Counted from the first letter of the stretch, positions 26,497 through 36,035 are shown. The stretch: 58,014 bases of DNA from Pseudomonadota bacterium (GCA_005777805.1 SXLG01000020.1:1-58014); one strand, 5' to 3'. Notes: a model not told the origin generated them from the sequence alone. Numbers and translations are program-made.

Positions 26497-27777
26497 TCAG
26501 GAAACGAGGGGTTCTTCCCGTTGCTCGCCGCTCTGGAGATCGCGCACGGTGGCGACGCCGCGGGTGAGTTCGTCGGGACCGAGGATCCAGACGCGACGAG
26601 CGCCGTCGGCGGCAGCGTCGGTCAGAACCTTCTTGAGCCGCGGCGTGCCAAGCACGGTTTGCACCGAATGGCCCGCAGTGCGCAGTCGCCCGGTCAAGGC
26701 GAGCGCCGCAGGTCGTTGCGCCTCGCCGAGCGGGAAGATGACCTCGTCGATCGTTCGGCGGAGGTCGGGCAGGAGTCCGTGGTCGGCGAGCAGTTCCATG
26801 ATCACGACGTCGCCGAAGCCGAAGCCGACCGCCGGCAGCGCCCGGCCGCCGAGCGTTTCGAGCAGCCGGTCGTAGCGGCCCCCGCCACAGACCGCGCGCA
26901 GCACGCCGCGGGCGTCAAAGGCCTCGAAGACGACACCGGTGTAGTAGGCGAGACCGCGCACGACGGATGCGTCAAAGACCAGATCTCCGCCACGGCCGGT
27001 CGAGTCGATCAGCTCGAAAAGGCGGCGCAGATCGGCCAGCGCAAGCGAGCCCTCGCCGCCGAGGCGAGCCGCGTCGTCCAGCGTGCGCGCGTCGAGCATG
27101 GCGACGACATCGGCCGCCTCCGCCCGCGCGAGCCCGACTGCGCCCGCCGGGTCGGCGAGCTGATCGATCACCGCATCCGCCCCGATCTTGCCTATTTTAT
27201 CTATGACGACGCAGAGGGGGGCGAACGCTTCGGGCCGCCGGGCCAGGATGCCGCGGCGGAGCGACTCCTCGAGCAGAGCGCGGCTGTTGACGCGGATCCG
27301 CACCGCGCCACGCGGCAGCCCGGTACGGTCGAGCAGGGTGAAGATCGCGCCGATCAGCTCGGCCTCCGCCGCGACCCCGGGCTCGCCCCAGATGTCCATG
27401 TTCCACTGGTAGTGCTCGCGCAGACGGCCGCGCGTCATGCGTTCGTAGCGCCAATTTTGGGTGACGGTGAACCAGCGCAAGGGCAGCCGAAGCCCGCCGG
27501 CACGCGCCATGACCATCCGCGCCACCGAGGGGGTCATCTCGGGGCGCAACGCCAGGTGCCGGTCGTGCAGCTCGAAGTGGTAGAGCTGCTCGACGATCTC
27601 CTCTCCCGCCTTGCGCGTGAAGAGTTCGGCGTGCTCGAGGATCGGGGCGTCGATCTCCTCGAACGCATACAGCCTGGCGGTGTCGCGGAAGTGAGCGAAG
27701 AGCCAGTCGCGGCGGCGCAGATCTTCCGGATAGAAGTCGCGCGTGCCACGCGGTGGCTGCAGGCTCTCCCCTCCCAC
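26497..27777 (-). CDS. hisS: Histidine--tRNA ligase
   Basis: A class II aminoacyl-tRNA synthetase charging tRNA-His. Seen: the N-terminal [20 protein letters not shown], motif 2 [19 protein letters not shown], the histidine-binding [29 protein letters not shown], and a C-terminal anticodon-binding domain (from about residue 335). That last domain argues against the regulatory paralogue HisZ. The GTG at 27777 starts a few residues before the domain; the open frame runs 24 codons further into repetitive DNA and was excluded. 426 residues, normal for the family. Confidence 0.9.
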   Translation of the reverse strand: MGGESLQPPRGTRDFYPEDLRRRDWLFAHFRDTARLYAFEEIDAPILEHAELFTRKAGEEIVEQLYHFELHDRHLALRPEMTPSVARMVMARAGGLRLPLRWFTVTQNWRYERMTRGRLREHYQWNMDIWGEPGVAAEAELIGAIFTLLDRTGLPRGAVRIRVNSRALLEESLRRGILARRPEAFAPLCVVIDKIGKIGADAVIDQLADPAGAVGLARAEAADVVAMLDARTLDDAARLGGEGSLALADLRRLFELIDSTGRGGDLVFDASVVRGLAYYTGVVFEAFDARGVLRAVCGGGRYDRLLETLGGRALPAVGFGFGDVVIMELLADHGLLPDLRRTIDEVIFPLGEAQRPAALALTGRLRTAGHSVQTVLGTPRLKKVLTDAAADGARRVWILGPDELTRGVATVRDLQSGEQREEPLVS

Positions 27778-27779
27778 GG

Positions 27780-27905
27780 GGCTCTGTCGTAACCAGCCCG
27801 GCACTTCTCCGCACCCGCACCGCACCCGCTCCGGCGCGTGTACCCGCACCGCGCTCGCTCTGGCGCGTACACCCGCACCCGCACCGCGCTCGCACCCCCG
27901 AAACC
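27780..27905. repeat. Low-complexity CGCACCC/GCGCGTGTAC repeats upstream of hisS
   Basis: A tract of short, irregular repeats (CCCGCACCGC, GGCGCGTGTACCCGC and GGCGCGTACACCCGC) in the 311-bp gap between hisS and tesB. Its reverse strand resembles the GGTGCGGG-type repeats encoding the tail of the PBP4 gene near 8.7 kb. The rest of the gap (27906-28088) shows nothing recognisable. Confidence 0.6.
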
Positions 27906-28088
27906 GGGACGGTTCTGGATGTCCGTCGCAGTTCCGCCGATTGCCCGACCGAACTCAGGCGCCGAGCCACGCCGTTCGCGCCCGGACGAGCACGTTCGGG
28001 ATCCGAGCTGGGCGAAGCTCGCTTGCCCGGATCTGCGGTGTACTCGGACGACAAGCACCGCGGGTGCCGGGACGGGGCGGTGGCGCCC

Positions 28089-28874
28089 TCAGACGTCGCG
28101 CCGCACCCTCGTCAGGACCTCCTGCGCCACCGTCGCGAGGTGTCGCCCCCCGCGGTCGAACACGGCTCCGATCGAGAGACCGCGCGAGCTGATGAAGCCG
28201 TGGCAGTCGAAGGAGAAGAGCAGGAAATCATCCGCTCGGGGCGGGTGGTGGAACCAGATCGCGTGGTCAAGGCTGGCGTTCCACAAGCGGCGCTCCCCGC
28301 TCTCCGTTGGGGCACGGTCGGGATGCCGGGCGACCACCGCGTCGGTCGGCAGATCGTCGGAGAGATAGGCGAGGCCGCAGGCGTTCAGCGCCGGGTCGTC
28401 CCCGAGCGGCTCGTCGATCTTCATCCACCCGGTGGCGGGCAAGGCCGGGTCGTTGACAAAAGCGCGCCTGACTACGCGACTCCAGTTCTCGAAGGTCAGC
28501 GTCTCGGGGGCCGGCACCGTGGGCATGATGCGGGTCTGGATCTCTGGCCCCTCCTCTGGAATCTGGAATGACGCGGCCATGTTGAGGATCGCGCCGCCGG
28601 ACTGCCGGGCCACGACACGGCGGGTGAGGAAGCTGCGGCCGTTGCGGATGCGATCGACCTCGAGGCGGATCGGCTCCCTGGCATCGCCGAGTCGGATGAA
28701 GAAAGCGTGCAGCGAGTGCAGCACGAAGGCCGGCTCGACCGTGTGCATGGCCGCCCGGAGCGCTTGCGCGACGATCTGGCCGCCGTAGAGCCCGCCCCAT
28801 GGATAGCGTGGTCCCGTCGCGACGAAGGTGTCGGGCCCGTGTGGCTCCAGGCACATCATGTCGTGGAACTTCAT
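28089..28874 (-). CDS. tesB: Acyl-CoA thioesterase II (TesB-like)
   Basis: A 261-residue double-hotdog thioesterase releasing free acid from acyl-CoA. Family blocks: RYPWGGLYGGQIVAQALRAA, the VLHSLHAFFIRLGD strand, NGRSFLTRRVVARQ, and the catalytic-Asp region LDHAIWFHHP. It is a little shorter than the 286 residues of E. coli TesB. The ATG at 28874 has GAGGGA upstream; twenty extra residues are possible from an earlier codon. It lies 34 bp after the alcohol dehydrogenase gene on the same strand. Confidence 0.88.
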   Translation of the reverse strand: MKFHDMMCLEPHGPDTFVATGPRYPWGGLYGGQIVAQALRAAMHTVEPAFVLHSLHAFFIRLGDAREPIRLEVDRIRNGRSFLTRRVVARQSGGAILNMAASFQIPEEGPEIQTRIMPTVPAPETLTFENWSRVVRRAFVNDPALPATGWMKIDEPLGDDPALNACGLAYLSDDLPTDAVVARHPDRAPTESGERRLWNASLDHAIWFHHPPRADDFLLFSFDCHGFISSRGLSIGAVFDRGGRHLATVAQEVLTRVRRDV

Positions 28875-28908
28875 GGTGTCCCTCGTGGTTTCCGTGCCGG
28901 CTGTCCGG

Positions 28909-30147
28909 TCAAAGCATCCGCCGCAGCAGGGCATCGGCTTCTTCGAGACGCATGTTCTTCGCCACGGGGTAGTCGCGGTGGGCCTCGATCATCGCGGCGC
29001 GTGCGATCTCGGGGATGTCGGCCGGCACGAGTGCGTCGAGTCTCTCGGGAATGCCCACGGTGTGATTGAGCGCGCGCACGCGCTCGATGAAACGCCGCGC
29101 GAGTTCGGGTGTGGGCTCGGCGTCCGTGCCGGCGCCGATCGCCACGGCCAGTTCCGCCAGGCGATCACGGGCCCATGGCGAGTCAGAGAGAAAATCCAGA
29201 ACGTAGGGCAGGGTGACCGCATTCCCGAGCCCATGTGGCACGCCGTACATCCCGCCGAGCTTGTGCGAGAAAGCGTGCACATAGCCGACATAGGCCTTCG
29301 TGAAGGCGAGGCCGGCGTGGAAGGAGGCCAGCGCCATCGCTTCGCGGGCCCCGAGGTCGTCGCCGCTCGCGCACGCGGCGGGCAGATGGGCGAAGATGGA
29401 TCGGACGGCGAAGAGACTGTGCCGGCGTGTCTCGGGGTGGGGCCAGCGGTTGGTCCAGGCTTCGATCGCGTGAGTCAAGGCATCGAGTCCGGTGGCGGCC
29501 GTGATCGGAGGCGGCAGGCTGCGCATCAGCAGCGGGTCGAGCGCGGCTGCCACGGGGACAAGCTTGGGGTCGATGACCGTTGATTTGGCGTGCTTGATCG
29601 GATCGGTCACCACCGCCGCCACGGTGACCTCGGAGCCCGTGCCGGCCGTGGTCGGGATCGCGAAGAGGGGCAACATCGGTTTCCAGATCTTGAGGATGCC
29701 GAGGAGACTGGCCGGCGACTTGCCGGTCACCGCCATCGCATCGATCACCTTGGCGGCGTCGATCACCGAGCCGCCACCGATCGCGAGGATCGCGTCACTG
29801 CGATGGGCGCGGACGGCAGCGAGGCCCGCAGCAAGGACGGGATAGGTCGGGTCTGGCGTGATCGCATCGTGTACTGCGACGTCGATGTCGGCCAGGGTCA
29901 ACGCCTCCCGGATCCGGTCGATCAGGCCGAGCTGCACGACGATCCGATCGGTCACGATCATCACGCGCCGTACTCCCGAGTGGGCGATCAGCGTGCACAG
30001 GCGCAGGCTCGAATCCGGTCCGACCAGTGCCGTCGGTTGCGGGATCGCGAGCAGGCGGGACGCCGGCCATTGCAGCGGTTTGAGCAGGCGGTAGGCGAGG
30101 AGACGGAGTTTCAGAAGCATCGTCAGCGGGTCCATACCGGAGGTCAT
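28909..30147 (-). CDS. Iron-containing (group III) alcohol dehydrogenase
   Basis: A roughly 412-residue metal-dependent alcohol dehydrogenase. The NAD-binding GGGSVIDAAKVIDAM, PTTAGTGSEVT and GLDALTHAIEAW blocks, plus the metal-ligand histidines in VHAFSHKLGGMYGVPHG, are all intact. The start is uncertain among ATGs at 30147, 30135 and 30120; none has a good ribosome binding site. It is upstream of tesB in the same direction. Alcohol substrate unknown. Confidence 0.88.
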   Translation of the reverse strand: MTSGMDPLTMLLKLRLLAYRLLKPLQWPASRLLAIPQPTALVGPDSSLRLCTLIAHSGVRRVMIVTDRIVVQLGLIDRIREALTLADIDVAVHDAITPDPTYPVLAAGLAAVRAHRSDAILAIGGGSVIDAAKVIDAMAVTGKSPASLLGILKIWKPMLPLFAIPTTAGTGSEVTVAAVVTDPIKHAKSTVIDPKLVPVAAALDPLLMRSLPPPITAATGLDALTHAIEAWTNRWPHPETRRHSLFAVRSIFAHLPAACASGDDLGAREAMALASFHAGLAFTKAYVGYVHAFSHKLGGMYGVPHGLGNAVTLPYVLDFLSDSPWARDRLAELAVAIGAGTDAEPTPELARRFIERVRALNHTVGIPERLDALVPADIPEIARAAMIEAHRDYPVAKNMRLEEADALLRRML

Positions 30148-30325
30148 CCGCAAAGCGAGGCTTGTGCCCGAGCGGTGCCCGCCCCGTGGCGACATCAGGC
30201 GTGCCCGCGAGCGGAGAGGTGACGCCGAGATCCCGGCCGCAGTCAAGCCGGGGCGCCGCTGCTCCTGCTGGCGGGGAGCACGCCTCGGTTTCGCCGGGCG
30301 GACGCGCTATCGAACCCCTCGGGCG

Positions 30326-31138
30326 ATGGCGGGCACGCTGGTGGAATCGGGGCTTTCTCTGGCGGCACTCGCCGCAGCCGGCTTGCTCTCGGGCTTTGCC
30401 TCCGGACTCTTCGGGGTCGGTGGCGGCATCGTCCGCATTCCGCTCTTGCTGGTCCTTTTCCCGTGGCTCGGGATCGACGGCCCCTTTCTCGTCCATCTGG
30501 TGCAGGGCACCTCGCTCGCGTTGGCGGTGCCCGCGATGGTGAGCGCGACACGCGAGCAATGGCGCCGCGGGGCGATCGATCGGGCGCTGGCCCGGGATTG
30601 GTTGCCACCGCTCGTTGGCGGCGTGCTGATCGGTGTCGTGCTCTCCCGTTTCGCATCGGGCGCCTTCTTGAAGCAGGCTTTCTCCGTCGCCATGGCCGTG
30701 GCCGGAGTGCAGTTGTTGCGTCGCCGGCCCACAGGCCGCGTCGAGTCACACCGCCCCAGCGCGCTCATGCTCGGGCTGGCCGCGTTGCCGCTCGGCGCCC
30801 TCTCGACATTTCTTGGACTGACGGGCGGTAGCTTCAATGCGCCGGTCCTCATCGCGATGGGCGTGGGCGTGCACCAGGCGGTGGCCCTCTCCACGCTGAG
30901 CGGGGTTCCGATCAGCGTGATCGGTGCGCTCGGTGCGATCTGGAACGGCTTGTCTATTCCGGGTCTGCCCGCCCACGCGCTCGGCTATGTCGATCTCTTG
31001 ACCTTTGCGGTGATGCTGCCCGGTGCCGTCGCCGCAGCACCCCTCGGTGTCCGGATCGGTCATCGCCTTGGCGAGCAGCGCCTGTCGCGACTCTTCGGCG
31101 GGTTCCTGCTGATCGTCGCGCTGGACATGGCCCGCTAG
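30326..31138 (+). CDS. TauE/SafE-family sulfite/organosulfonate exporter-like permease
   Basis: A 270-residue inner-membrane protein of about eight hydrophobic segments. The two family repeats are clear: LLSGFASGLFGVGGGIVRIP near the start and LGALSTFLGLTGGSFNAPVL in the second half, each with the G-x-GGG/TGG signature. Members move sulfite, sulfonates or related anions. The ATG at 30326 starts 20 residues before the first signature. It is divergent from the alcohol dehydrogenase. Substrate unknown. Confidence 0.88.
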   Translation: MAGTLVESGLSLAALAAAGLLSGFASGLFGVGGGIVRIPLLLVLFPWLGIDGPFLVHLVQGTSLALAVPAMVSATREQWRRGAIDRALARDWLPPLVGGVLIGVVLSRFASGAFLKQAFSVAMAVAGVQLLRRRPTGRVESHRPSALMLGLAALPLGALSTFLGLTGGSFNAPVLIAMGVGVHQAVALSTLSGVPISVIGALGAIWNGLSIPGLPAHALGYVDLLTFAVMLPGAVAAAPLGVRIGHRLGEQRLSRLFGGFLLIVALDMAR

Positions 31139-31162
31139 CCCTGGGCCCCCCGCGGGGAATGC

Positions 31163-31199
31163 GTTCCATGGGTGGAGCGGTATAGACTGGCCTTGGAAC
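31163..31199. promoter_or_regulatory. Inverted repeat flanking a TATAGA -10-like box before the kinase gene
   Basis: GTTCCATGG (31163-31171) and CCTTGGAAC (31191-31199) form an 8-of-9 inverted repeat surrounding TATAGA (31181-31186), and the kinase ATG follows at once (31201). No good -35 is seen. It could be an operator over the promoter. Confidence 0.35.
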
Positions 31200-31200
31200 C

Positions 31201-32187
31201 ATGTGGCGACGTCAGAGACGCAAATCGATCTCGCTTCCGATCACCCTGGGGGCGGTCGCGGTCGTGCTGGCGGCAGCACTGCTCGTCGGCTGGAGCCTTC
31301 TGCTGGGACAGCGGATCGCGGTGACCGAAGACATCGGTGGCGACGTATCCCTGCTCGTGCTCGGGGCCATCTCCTTCGTCGTGATCATGACGGTGTTGAT
31401 CCTCTTCAGCATCTACCTGGCGCGCGAGATCCTGGAGGTCCGGCGCCAGGACAGCTTCATCGATTCGGTGACTCACGAACTCAAGAGCCCACTGGCGTCG
31501 CTCAAGCTCGGCCTCGAAACACTGAGTCGCGGCGCCCTGGACGTAGCCCAGCGCGAGGAGATCCGCGGCATGATGCTTGACGACGTGGACCGACTCGCCT
31601 CGTGCATCGACGACGTGCTTCAGGCGAGTCTGCTCGCGCACGGGGCAGCCCTCATGGGGGCACAGGAGATCGACCTGGGCGAACTGGCGCTGCGATGTGC
31701 CGCTTCCGTGGCTGCCCGCTACCACCTCTCCGAGGCCTCGATCGGCGTCGAGATTCCGCGCGGCACCATGATCAGCAGCGACCGGGCGGCGCTCGAGATC
31801 GTTGTCAAGAATCTGCTCGACAATGCCGTGAAGTACTCAAATAATGTGGCGGCGGTGCGACTCTGTCTCTCGACCGATCGCAAGGGACGGCCGGTGTTGG
31901 AGGTGCATGATCAGGGGATTGGCATCCCGCGGCCGCATCTCCGCCGCGTCTTCCAGCGTTTTCACCGCGTGGACGGGGAGGGGGAACCTCGGCGCAGCGG
32001 CACCGGACTCGGGCTCTTCGTCGTGGCCGCGCTGGTCCGCAACCTGGGCGGGCAGGTGGAAGCCGCGTCGCCGGGCACGGATGGTGGGACGACGGTGCGC
32101 GTGACCCTGCCCGCGGGGAGTCGCCCCGCCCGCGGCGAGGAGCCGCCACTCTCGAGTCGGCCGCTTGCCGACAGGGGGGTGGCATGA
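31201..32187 (+). CDS. Two-component sensor histidine kinase
   Basis: A 328-residue membrane kinase. Two hydrophobic segments (about 12-36 and 50-72) bracket a very short loop, so it has almost no periplasmic sensor and probably senses within or at the membrane. The phosphoacceptor is His92 in IDSVTHELKSPLASLKL; then come the N box NLLDNAVKYS and the G boxes DQGIGIP and GTGLGLFV. The last four bases overlap the response regulator start (ATGA). Confidence 0.92.
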   Translation: MWRRQRRKSISLPITLGAVAVVLAAALLVGWSLLLGQRIAVTEDIGGDVSLLVLGAISFVVIMTVLILFSIYLAREILEVRRQDSFIDSVTHELKSPLASLKLGLETLSRGALDVAQREEIRGMMLDDVDRLASCIDDVLQASLLAHGAALMGAQEIDLGELALRCAASVAARYHLSEASIGVEIPRGTMISSDRAALEIVVKNLLDNAVKYSNNVAAVRLCLSTDRKGRPVLEVHDQGIGIPRPHLRRVFQRFHRVDGEGEPRRSGTGLGLFVVAALVRNLGGQVEAASPGTDGGTTVRVTLPAGSRPARGEEPPLSSRPLADRGVA

Positions 32188-32897
32188 AGTCCATGTCCGC
32201 TCGTCTGCTGGTCGTCGAGGACGAGGCGCATCTCGCGGCAGGTCTGAAGCTCAATCTCGAGCTCGAGGGCTATCAGGTCGAGGTGGCGACGACGGCGCGC
32301 GAAGCGGCGGCGCGGCTGCTCGATCCCGATCGCTGGGACACGCTCGTCCTCGACGTCATGCTGCCGGACCTTGACGGCTTCGAACTCTGCCGGCGCCTGC
32401 GCGAGGCGGGGACCTTCGTGCCGGTGATCATGCTGACTGCGCGTTCCGCAGCGCAGGACCGGGTCACGGGTCTCGAGGCGGGCGCCGATGACTATCTGGT
32501 CAAGCCTTTCGAGCTGGGGGAGCTGCTCGCGCGCGTGCGTTCGATGCTGCGGCGGCGTGCCTGGGAGACGGGTGGCGAGCGTGCCCGGCCGGCGGCATTG
32601 CTCGAGTTCGGGCGCGTGCAGGTGAACTTCGACAGCCACGAGGTCCGGGTCGCGGGTGTCATGACGAAACTCACCCAGCTCGAACTCGACCTGCTGCGCT
32701 ACTTCTCGCTCCATCCGGGGCGCGTGCTCGCGCGGGAGGAGTTGCTCGAGAAGGTCTGGAAGCTGCGCAACTACCCGAACACGCGCACGGTCGATAACTT
32801 CCTCGGGCGCCTGCGGCGGCGCTTCGAGGAGGACCCGCAACAGCCGCATCATTTCGTCTCGGTGCGGGGCGCCGGCTACAAGTTCGTGCCGGATTGA
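32184..32897 (+). CDS. OmpR/PhoB-family response regulator
   Basis: A 237-residue transcription factor. The receiver domain has the acidic pocket VEDE (12-14), the phosphoacceptor Asp57 in LVLDVMLPDLDG and Lys107 in LVKPF. The C-terminal winged helix has the recognition region TRTVDNFLGRLRRRFE and ends VRGAGYKFV. It is translationally coupled to the preceding kinase and lies 78 bp upstream of a fatty acid desaturase. Confidence 0.95.
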   Translation: MKSMSARLLVVEDEAHLAAGLKLNLELEGYQVEVATTAREAAARLLDPDRWDTLVLDVMLPDLDGFELCRRLREAGTFVPVIMLTARSAAQDRVTGLEAGADDYLVKPFELGELLARVRSMLRRRAWETGGERARPAALLEFGRVQVNFDSHEVRVAGVMTKLTQLELDLLRYFSLHPGRVLAREELLEKVWKLRNYPNTRTVDNFLGRLRRRFEEDPQQPHHFVSVRGAGYKFVPD

Positions 32898-32913
32898 GCG
32901 AGCTTTTACCGAA

Positions 32914-32943
32914 CCGTGACCGAAGATTGCGCAACGGTGACGG
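32914..32943 (+). promoter_or_regulatory. Paired direct repeats upstream of the desaturase gene
   Basis: CCGTGACCG at 32914-32922 and CGGTGACGG at 32935-32943 repeat the GTGAC core exactly 21 bp apart, two turns of the helix. This is the spacing expected for tandem response-regulator binding. They lie in the 78-bp gap between the response regulator and the desaturase. Binding is inferred. Confidence 0.4.
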
Positions 32944-32975
32944 TGCCGGCGCGAGGGTGGGGCTAGTCTCCGCCC

Positions 32976-33851
32976 ATGACGCCACAGACCGCGCTCGACT
33001 CCGACACTCTCTCGCAACCAGGGAACGTGGGCCAGTGGGCCTGGCGTCCGGCCGACTGGCTGGATGCTGCCCCCTTCGTTTTTTGTCACGTTGCGCTGCT
33101 CGGCGTATTCTGGTCGGGCGTTACAGTCGAATCGCTGCTGCTGGGGCTCGGGCTCTTCCTGCTCCGGGCGTGGGGCGTGACTGCTGGCTATCACCGCTAC
33201 TTCTCGCACCGCAGCTATCAGACGAGTCGGGTCTTCCAGTTCATTCTGGCGCTGCTCGCGCAGTCGAGTGCGCAGAAGGGTGTGCTCTGGTGGGCCGCCC
33301 ATCATCGCGTCCATCACCGCCGTAGTGACATGCCGGGCGACGTTCACTCTCCGGTCCAGCGTGGCTTCTGGTACGCGCACGTCGGCTGGATCTTCGACGG
33401 CACCGAGGCGACGCGCTGGGAGCAGATCCCGGATTTTGCGCGCTACCCGGAGCTCCGCCTCCTGAATCGCTATCCCCTGACGCCGGCGGTTGGGCTCGCG
33501 CTGCTCTGCTTCCTGTGGATGGGCTGGCCCGGTCTCTTCGTCGGCTTCTTCGCCAGCACGGTGGCCTGCTGGCACAACACCTTTCTGGTGAACTCGCTGG
33601 CGCATGTCTGGGGTTCGCGTCGTTTCGCGACGGCCGACCAGAGCCGGAATAATTTCTGGATTGCCCTCAGCACTCTCGGCGAGGGGTGGCACAACAACCA
33701 CCACCACTATCCCGGTTCGTGCCGCAACGGGTTCTACTGGTGGGAGATCGACGTCACCTGGTACCTGCTGCTCCTGCTCGAGCGCTGCGGCATCGTCTGG
33801 AATCTGCGCGAACCCCCGGCGCGCGTGCTGGCGCTGGGGCGCGGCGCGTGA
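32976..33851 (+). CDS. Acyl-CoA/acyl-lipid fatty acid desaturase (delta-9 type)
   Basis: A 291-residue membrane di-iron desaturase introducing a cis double bond into fatty acyl chains. The three histidine boxes are complete: HRYFSH (73-78), HHRVHH (109-114) and HNNHHH in the C-terminal third, the pattern of stearoyl-CoA desaturases. Hydrophobic segments lie around 32-65 and 165-200. It follows a two-component system on the same strand after 78 bp, so membrane-fluidity control by that system is an attractive inference. Confidence 0.93.
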   Translation: MTPQTALDSDTLSQPGNVGQWAWRPADWLDAAPFVFCHVALLGVFWSGVTVESLLLGLGLFLLRAWGVTAGYHRYFSHRSYQTSRVFQFILALLAQSSAQKGVLWWAAHHRVHHRRSDMPGDVHSPVQRGFWYAHVGWIFDGTEATRWEQIPDFARYPELRLLNRYPLTPAVGLALLCFLWMGWPGLFVGFFASTVACWHNTFLVNSLAHVWGSRRFATADQSRNNFWIALSTLGEGWHNNHHHYPGSCRNGFYWWEIDVTWYLLLLLERCGIVWNLREPPARVLALGRGA

Positions 33852-33957
33852 GGCCGGGCGAGCCGGCGCCGTCCTGCTGAATCGTGCCCCCGCTGCTGCC
33901 GGAGGGCGGTCCTGTCGATGCAAAAATATCCGCGCGGCCGGACCGAGGGGCGCCCCG

Positions 33958-35973
33958 TCAAGTCGCGTTGCGTACCGCGTCGAGAGTCGAGTGGTCCTCG
34001 AGCGAGGACAGGTCGCCACGCGGACCGCCGGCACCGCCGTCGCGCTCGAGGTGGATGGCGCGGATCAGGCGGCGCATGATCTTGGCGTTGCGGGTCTTGG
34101 GTAGCGCGCGGGTGAAGAGCAGGCCCGCGGGTTTCATCGCCCGGCCGAGGCCCTGCTCGACACGTTTGATCAGGCGCGCCCGCAGCGTTTCGTCGGGCGC
34201 GTAGCGCGCTGCCAGCACGACGTAACAGACCAGCGCTCCGCCCTTGACTTCGTGCGGCACCTCGATCGCCGCTGCCTCCAGCACCGCCGGGTCCGCCGTA
34301 AGCAGAGATTCGACTTCCGCCGGGCCGAGTCGCTTGCCGGCGAGCTTGATCGTGTCGTCGCTGCGACCCTCGATGGTCCAGCTCCCGTCGTCAAAATGGC
34401 GTGCGAAGTCTCCGTGAACCCAGAGGCCGGGCCAGCGGGACCAGTAGGTCTCCTCGTAGCGCTCCGGGTCTTGCCAGAAACCACGTGTCATGCCCGGCCA
34501 GGGCCGGCGCACCACCAACTCGCCCACCGCAGAGCGCAGCGAGCGGCCCTCGTCGTCGAGGACGTCGGCGTCGATGCCGAGGATCGGCGCCGAGAAGCCG
34601 CACGCTCGTAACGGATGGACCATCGTGCAGCCGAGGATGCCGCCGCCGATCTCCGTGCCGCCCGAGTAGTTGACGATCGGCAGGCGGCCGCCACCGACGA
34701 CTTCGGCGAACCAGCGGTAAGGCTCGGGATTCCAGGCTTCGCCGGTCGAGCCAAGCACGCGCAATGAGGTGAGGTCGTGCGCGCGTACCGGGGCCTCGCC
34801 CTTCTCGCGCAGGGCGCGCACCACGGTCGGGGCCAGCCCGAGATGCGTGACCCGGGCGCGCTCGACGATCTCCCACAGGCGGTCCGGGCCGGGATAATCG
34901 GGCGTGCCCTCGAGCAGCACCATCGTCGCGCCCAGCGTGAGGGTGCCGAGAATCTGCCACGGTCCCATCACCCAGCCGAGGTCGGTCACCCACAGGAGTC
35001 GGTCGCCCACCTCGACGTCGAAACACCAGGCCATATCGACCGCGATCTTGAGCGGGAATCCGCCGTGGGTCGCAACCACACCCTTGGGCCGGCCGGTGGT
35101 GCCCGACGTGTACATCAAAAGTGCGGGATCGCTGGCGGCGGTCGGATGGCAGGCGACGGCCGGGCCCGCCTTGCCTGGGGCCGGCGACTCGGGGTGCACG
35201 GGGGCAGCCGCGAGATCGGCCGCGCGTGGCCAGGGCCGGTCACGGGCCTCGTTCCACGGCGGCTGTGTTGCAGCGCCCGCGCGCTCGACGACGAGAATAT
35301 GCTCGACGCAGCCGGCGAGAGCAGCGGCGGCGTCCGCAATGGCCTTGGCCTGGACCAGGCGGCCGCGGCGCGGGAAGGCGTCGGTGGTGATGAGCACCTT
35401 TGCGTGGGCGTCGGCGAGCCGGCTTGCCACGGCCTCGGCGCCGTAGCCGGAGAAGCAAGGCACGGCGATTGCGCCGAGCCGCAGGATCGCCAGCAGGGCC
35501 GCCGCCGTCTCGGGCAGCATCGGCAGGAAGAGGGCAACCCGGTCGCCGGGCCCGACACCGCAGGCGGCCAGCGCACGCGCGCCGCGCTCGGTCTCGCGCG
35601 CCAAATCAGTCAGTGACCAGGTTCGCTCATCGCCGTCGTCGCCGAACCAGATCACCGCTGCAGCGTCGGCCCGGGTACCGAGCCAGCGATCGATCGCGTT
35701 GTGCGCGGCGTTGATCTTTCCGCCGGAGAAGAAGTCGGCCCACGCGGGCCCACGCGCCTCGTCGAGCACCCGGGAGAACGGGGTGAGCCACTCGAGACCG
35801 AGTTCGCGCACGGCGAGCCGCCAGAACGTCTCGGGCTCCGCGATCGAGCGTGCGTGAAGCGTGGCGTAGCCCGCGACCGTCGGCGCGAGTCCACACGCCC
35901 GCAGGAGTCGACCGAGCCGGCTTGACGCCGCTTGCTCAGCGTCCGGCCGCCACCAGAACCTGTCTTCGTCCAT
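33958..35973 (-). CDS. Acyl-CoA synthetase (acetyl/acetoacetyl-CoA synthetase-like)
   Basis: A 671-residue AMP-forming ligase that activates a carboxylic acid to its CoA thioester. It has the acetyl-CoA synthetase type N-terminal extension (to about residue 100), the phosphate loop YTSGTTGRPKGV, NYSGGTEIGGG, the GRSDDTIKLAGKRLGPAEVE hinge and the catalytic Lys in PKTRNAKIMRR. The length matches the acetyl/propionyl/acetoacetyl group, but chain-length specificity cannot be read. It is convergent with the desaturase and follows a lipoprotein hydrolase on the same strand. Confidence 0.9.
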   Translation of the reverse strand: MDEDRFWWRPDAEQAASSRLGRLLRACGLAPTVAGYATLHARSIAEPETFWRLAVRELGLEWLTPFSRVLDEARGPAWADFFSGGKINAAHNAIDRWLGTRADAAAVIWFGDDGDERTWSLTDLARETERGARALAACGVGPGDRVALFLPMLPETAAALLAILRLGAIAVPCFSGYGAEAVASRLADAHAKVLITTDAFPRRGRLVQAKAIADAAAALAGCVEHILVVERAGAATQPPWNEARDRPWPRAADLAAAPVHPESPAPGKAGPAVACHPTAASDPALLMYTSGTTGRPKGVVATHGGFPLKIAVDMAWCFDVEVGDRLLWVTDLGWVMGPWQILGTLTLGATMVLLEGTPDYPGPDRLWEIVERARVTHLGLAPTVVRALREKGEAPVRAHDLTSLRVLGSTGEAWNPEPYRWFAEVVGGGRLPIVNYSGGTEIGGGILGCTMVHPLRACGFSAPILGIDADVLDDEGRSLRSAVGELVVRRPWPGMTRGFWQDPERYEETYWSRWPGLWVHGDFARHFDDGSWTIEGRSDDTIKLAGKRLGPAEVESLLTADPAVLEAAAIEVPHEVKGGALVCYVVLAARYAPDETLRARLIKRVEQGLGRAMKPAGLLFTRALPKTRNAKIMRRLIRAIHLERDGGAGGPRGDLSSLEDHSTLDAVRNAT

Positions 35974-36035
35974 GCCTCGGTCTTGCGCGCCGCGCGCTTC
36001 GGTTCAAGCGGCGGCGCGCGGGATCTTCCGAGCGA

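Noticed and set aside
26497..27777. HisZ (ATP phosphoribosyltransferase regulatory subunit)
   Set aside because: The protein has the C-terminal anticodon-binding domain and full HisRS motifs, and no hisG is adjacent.
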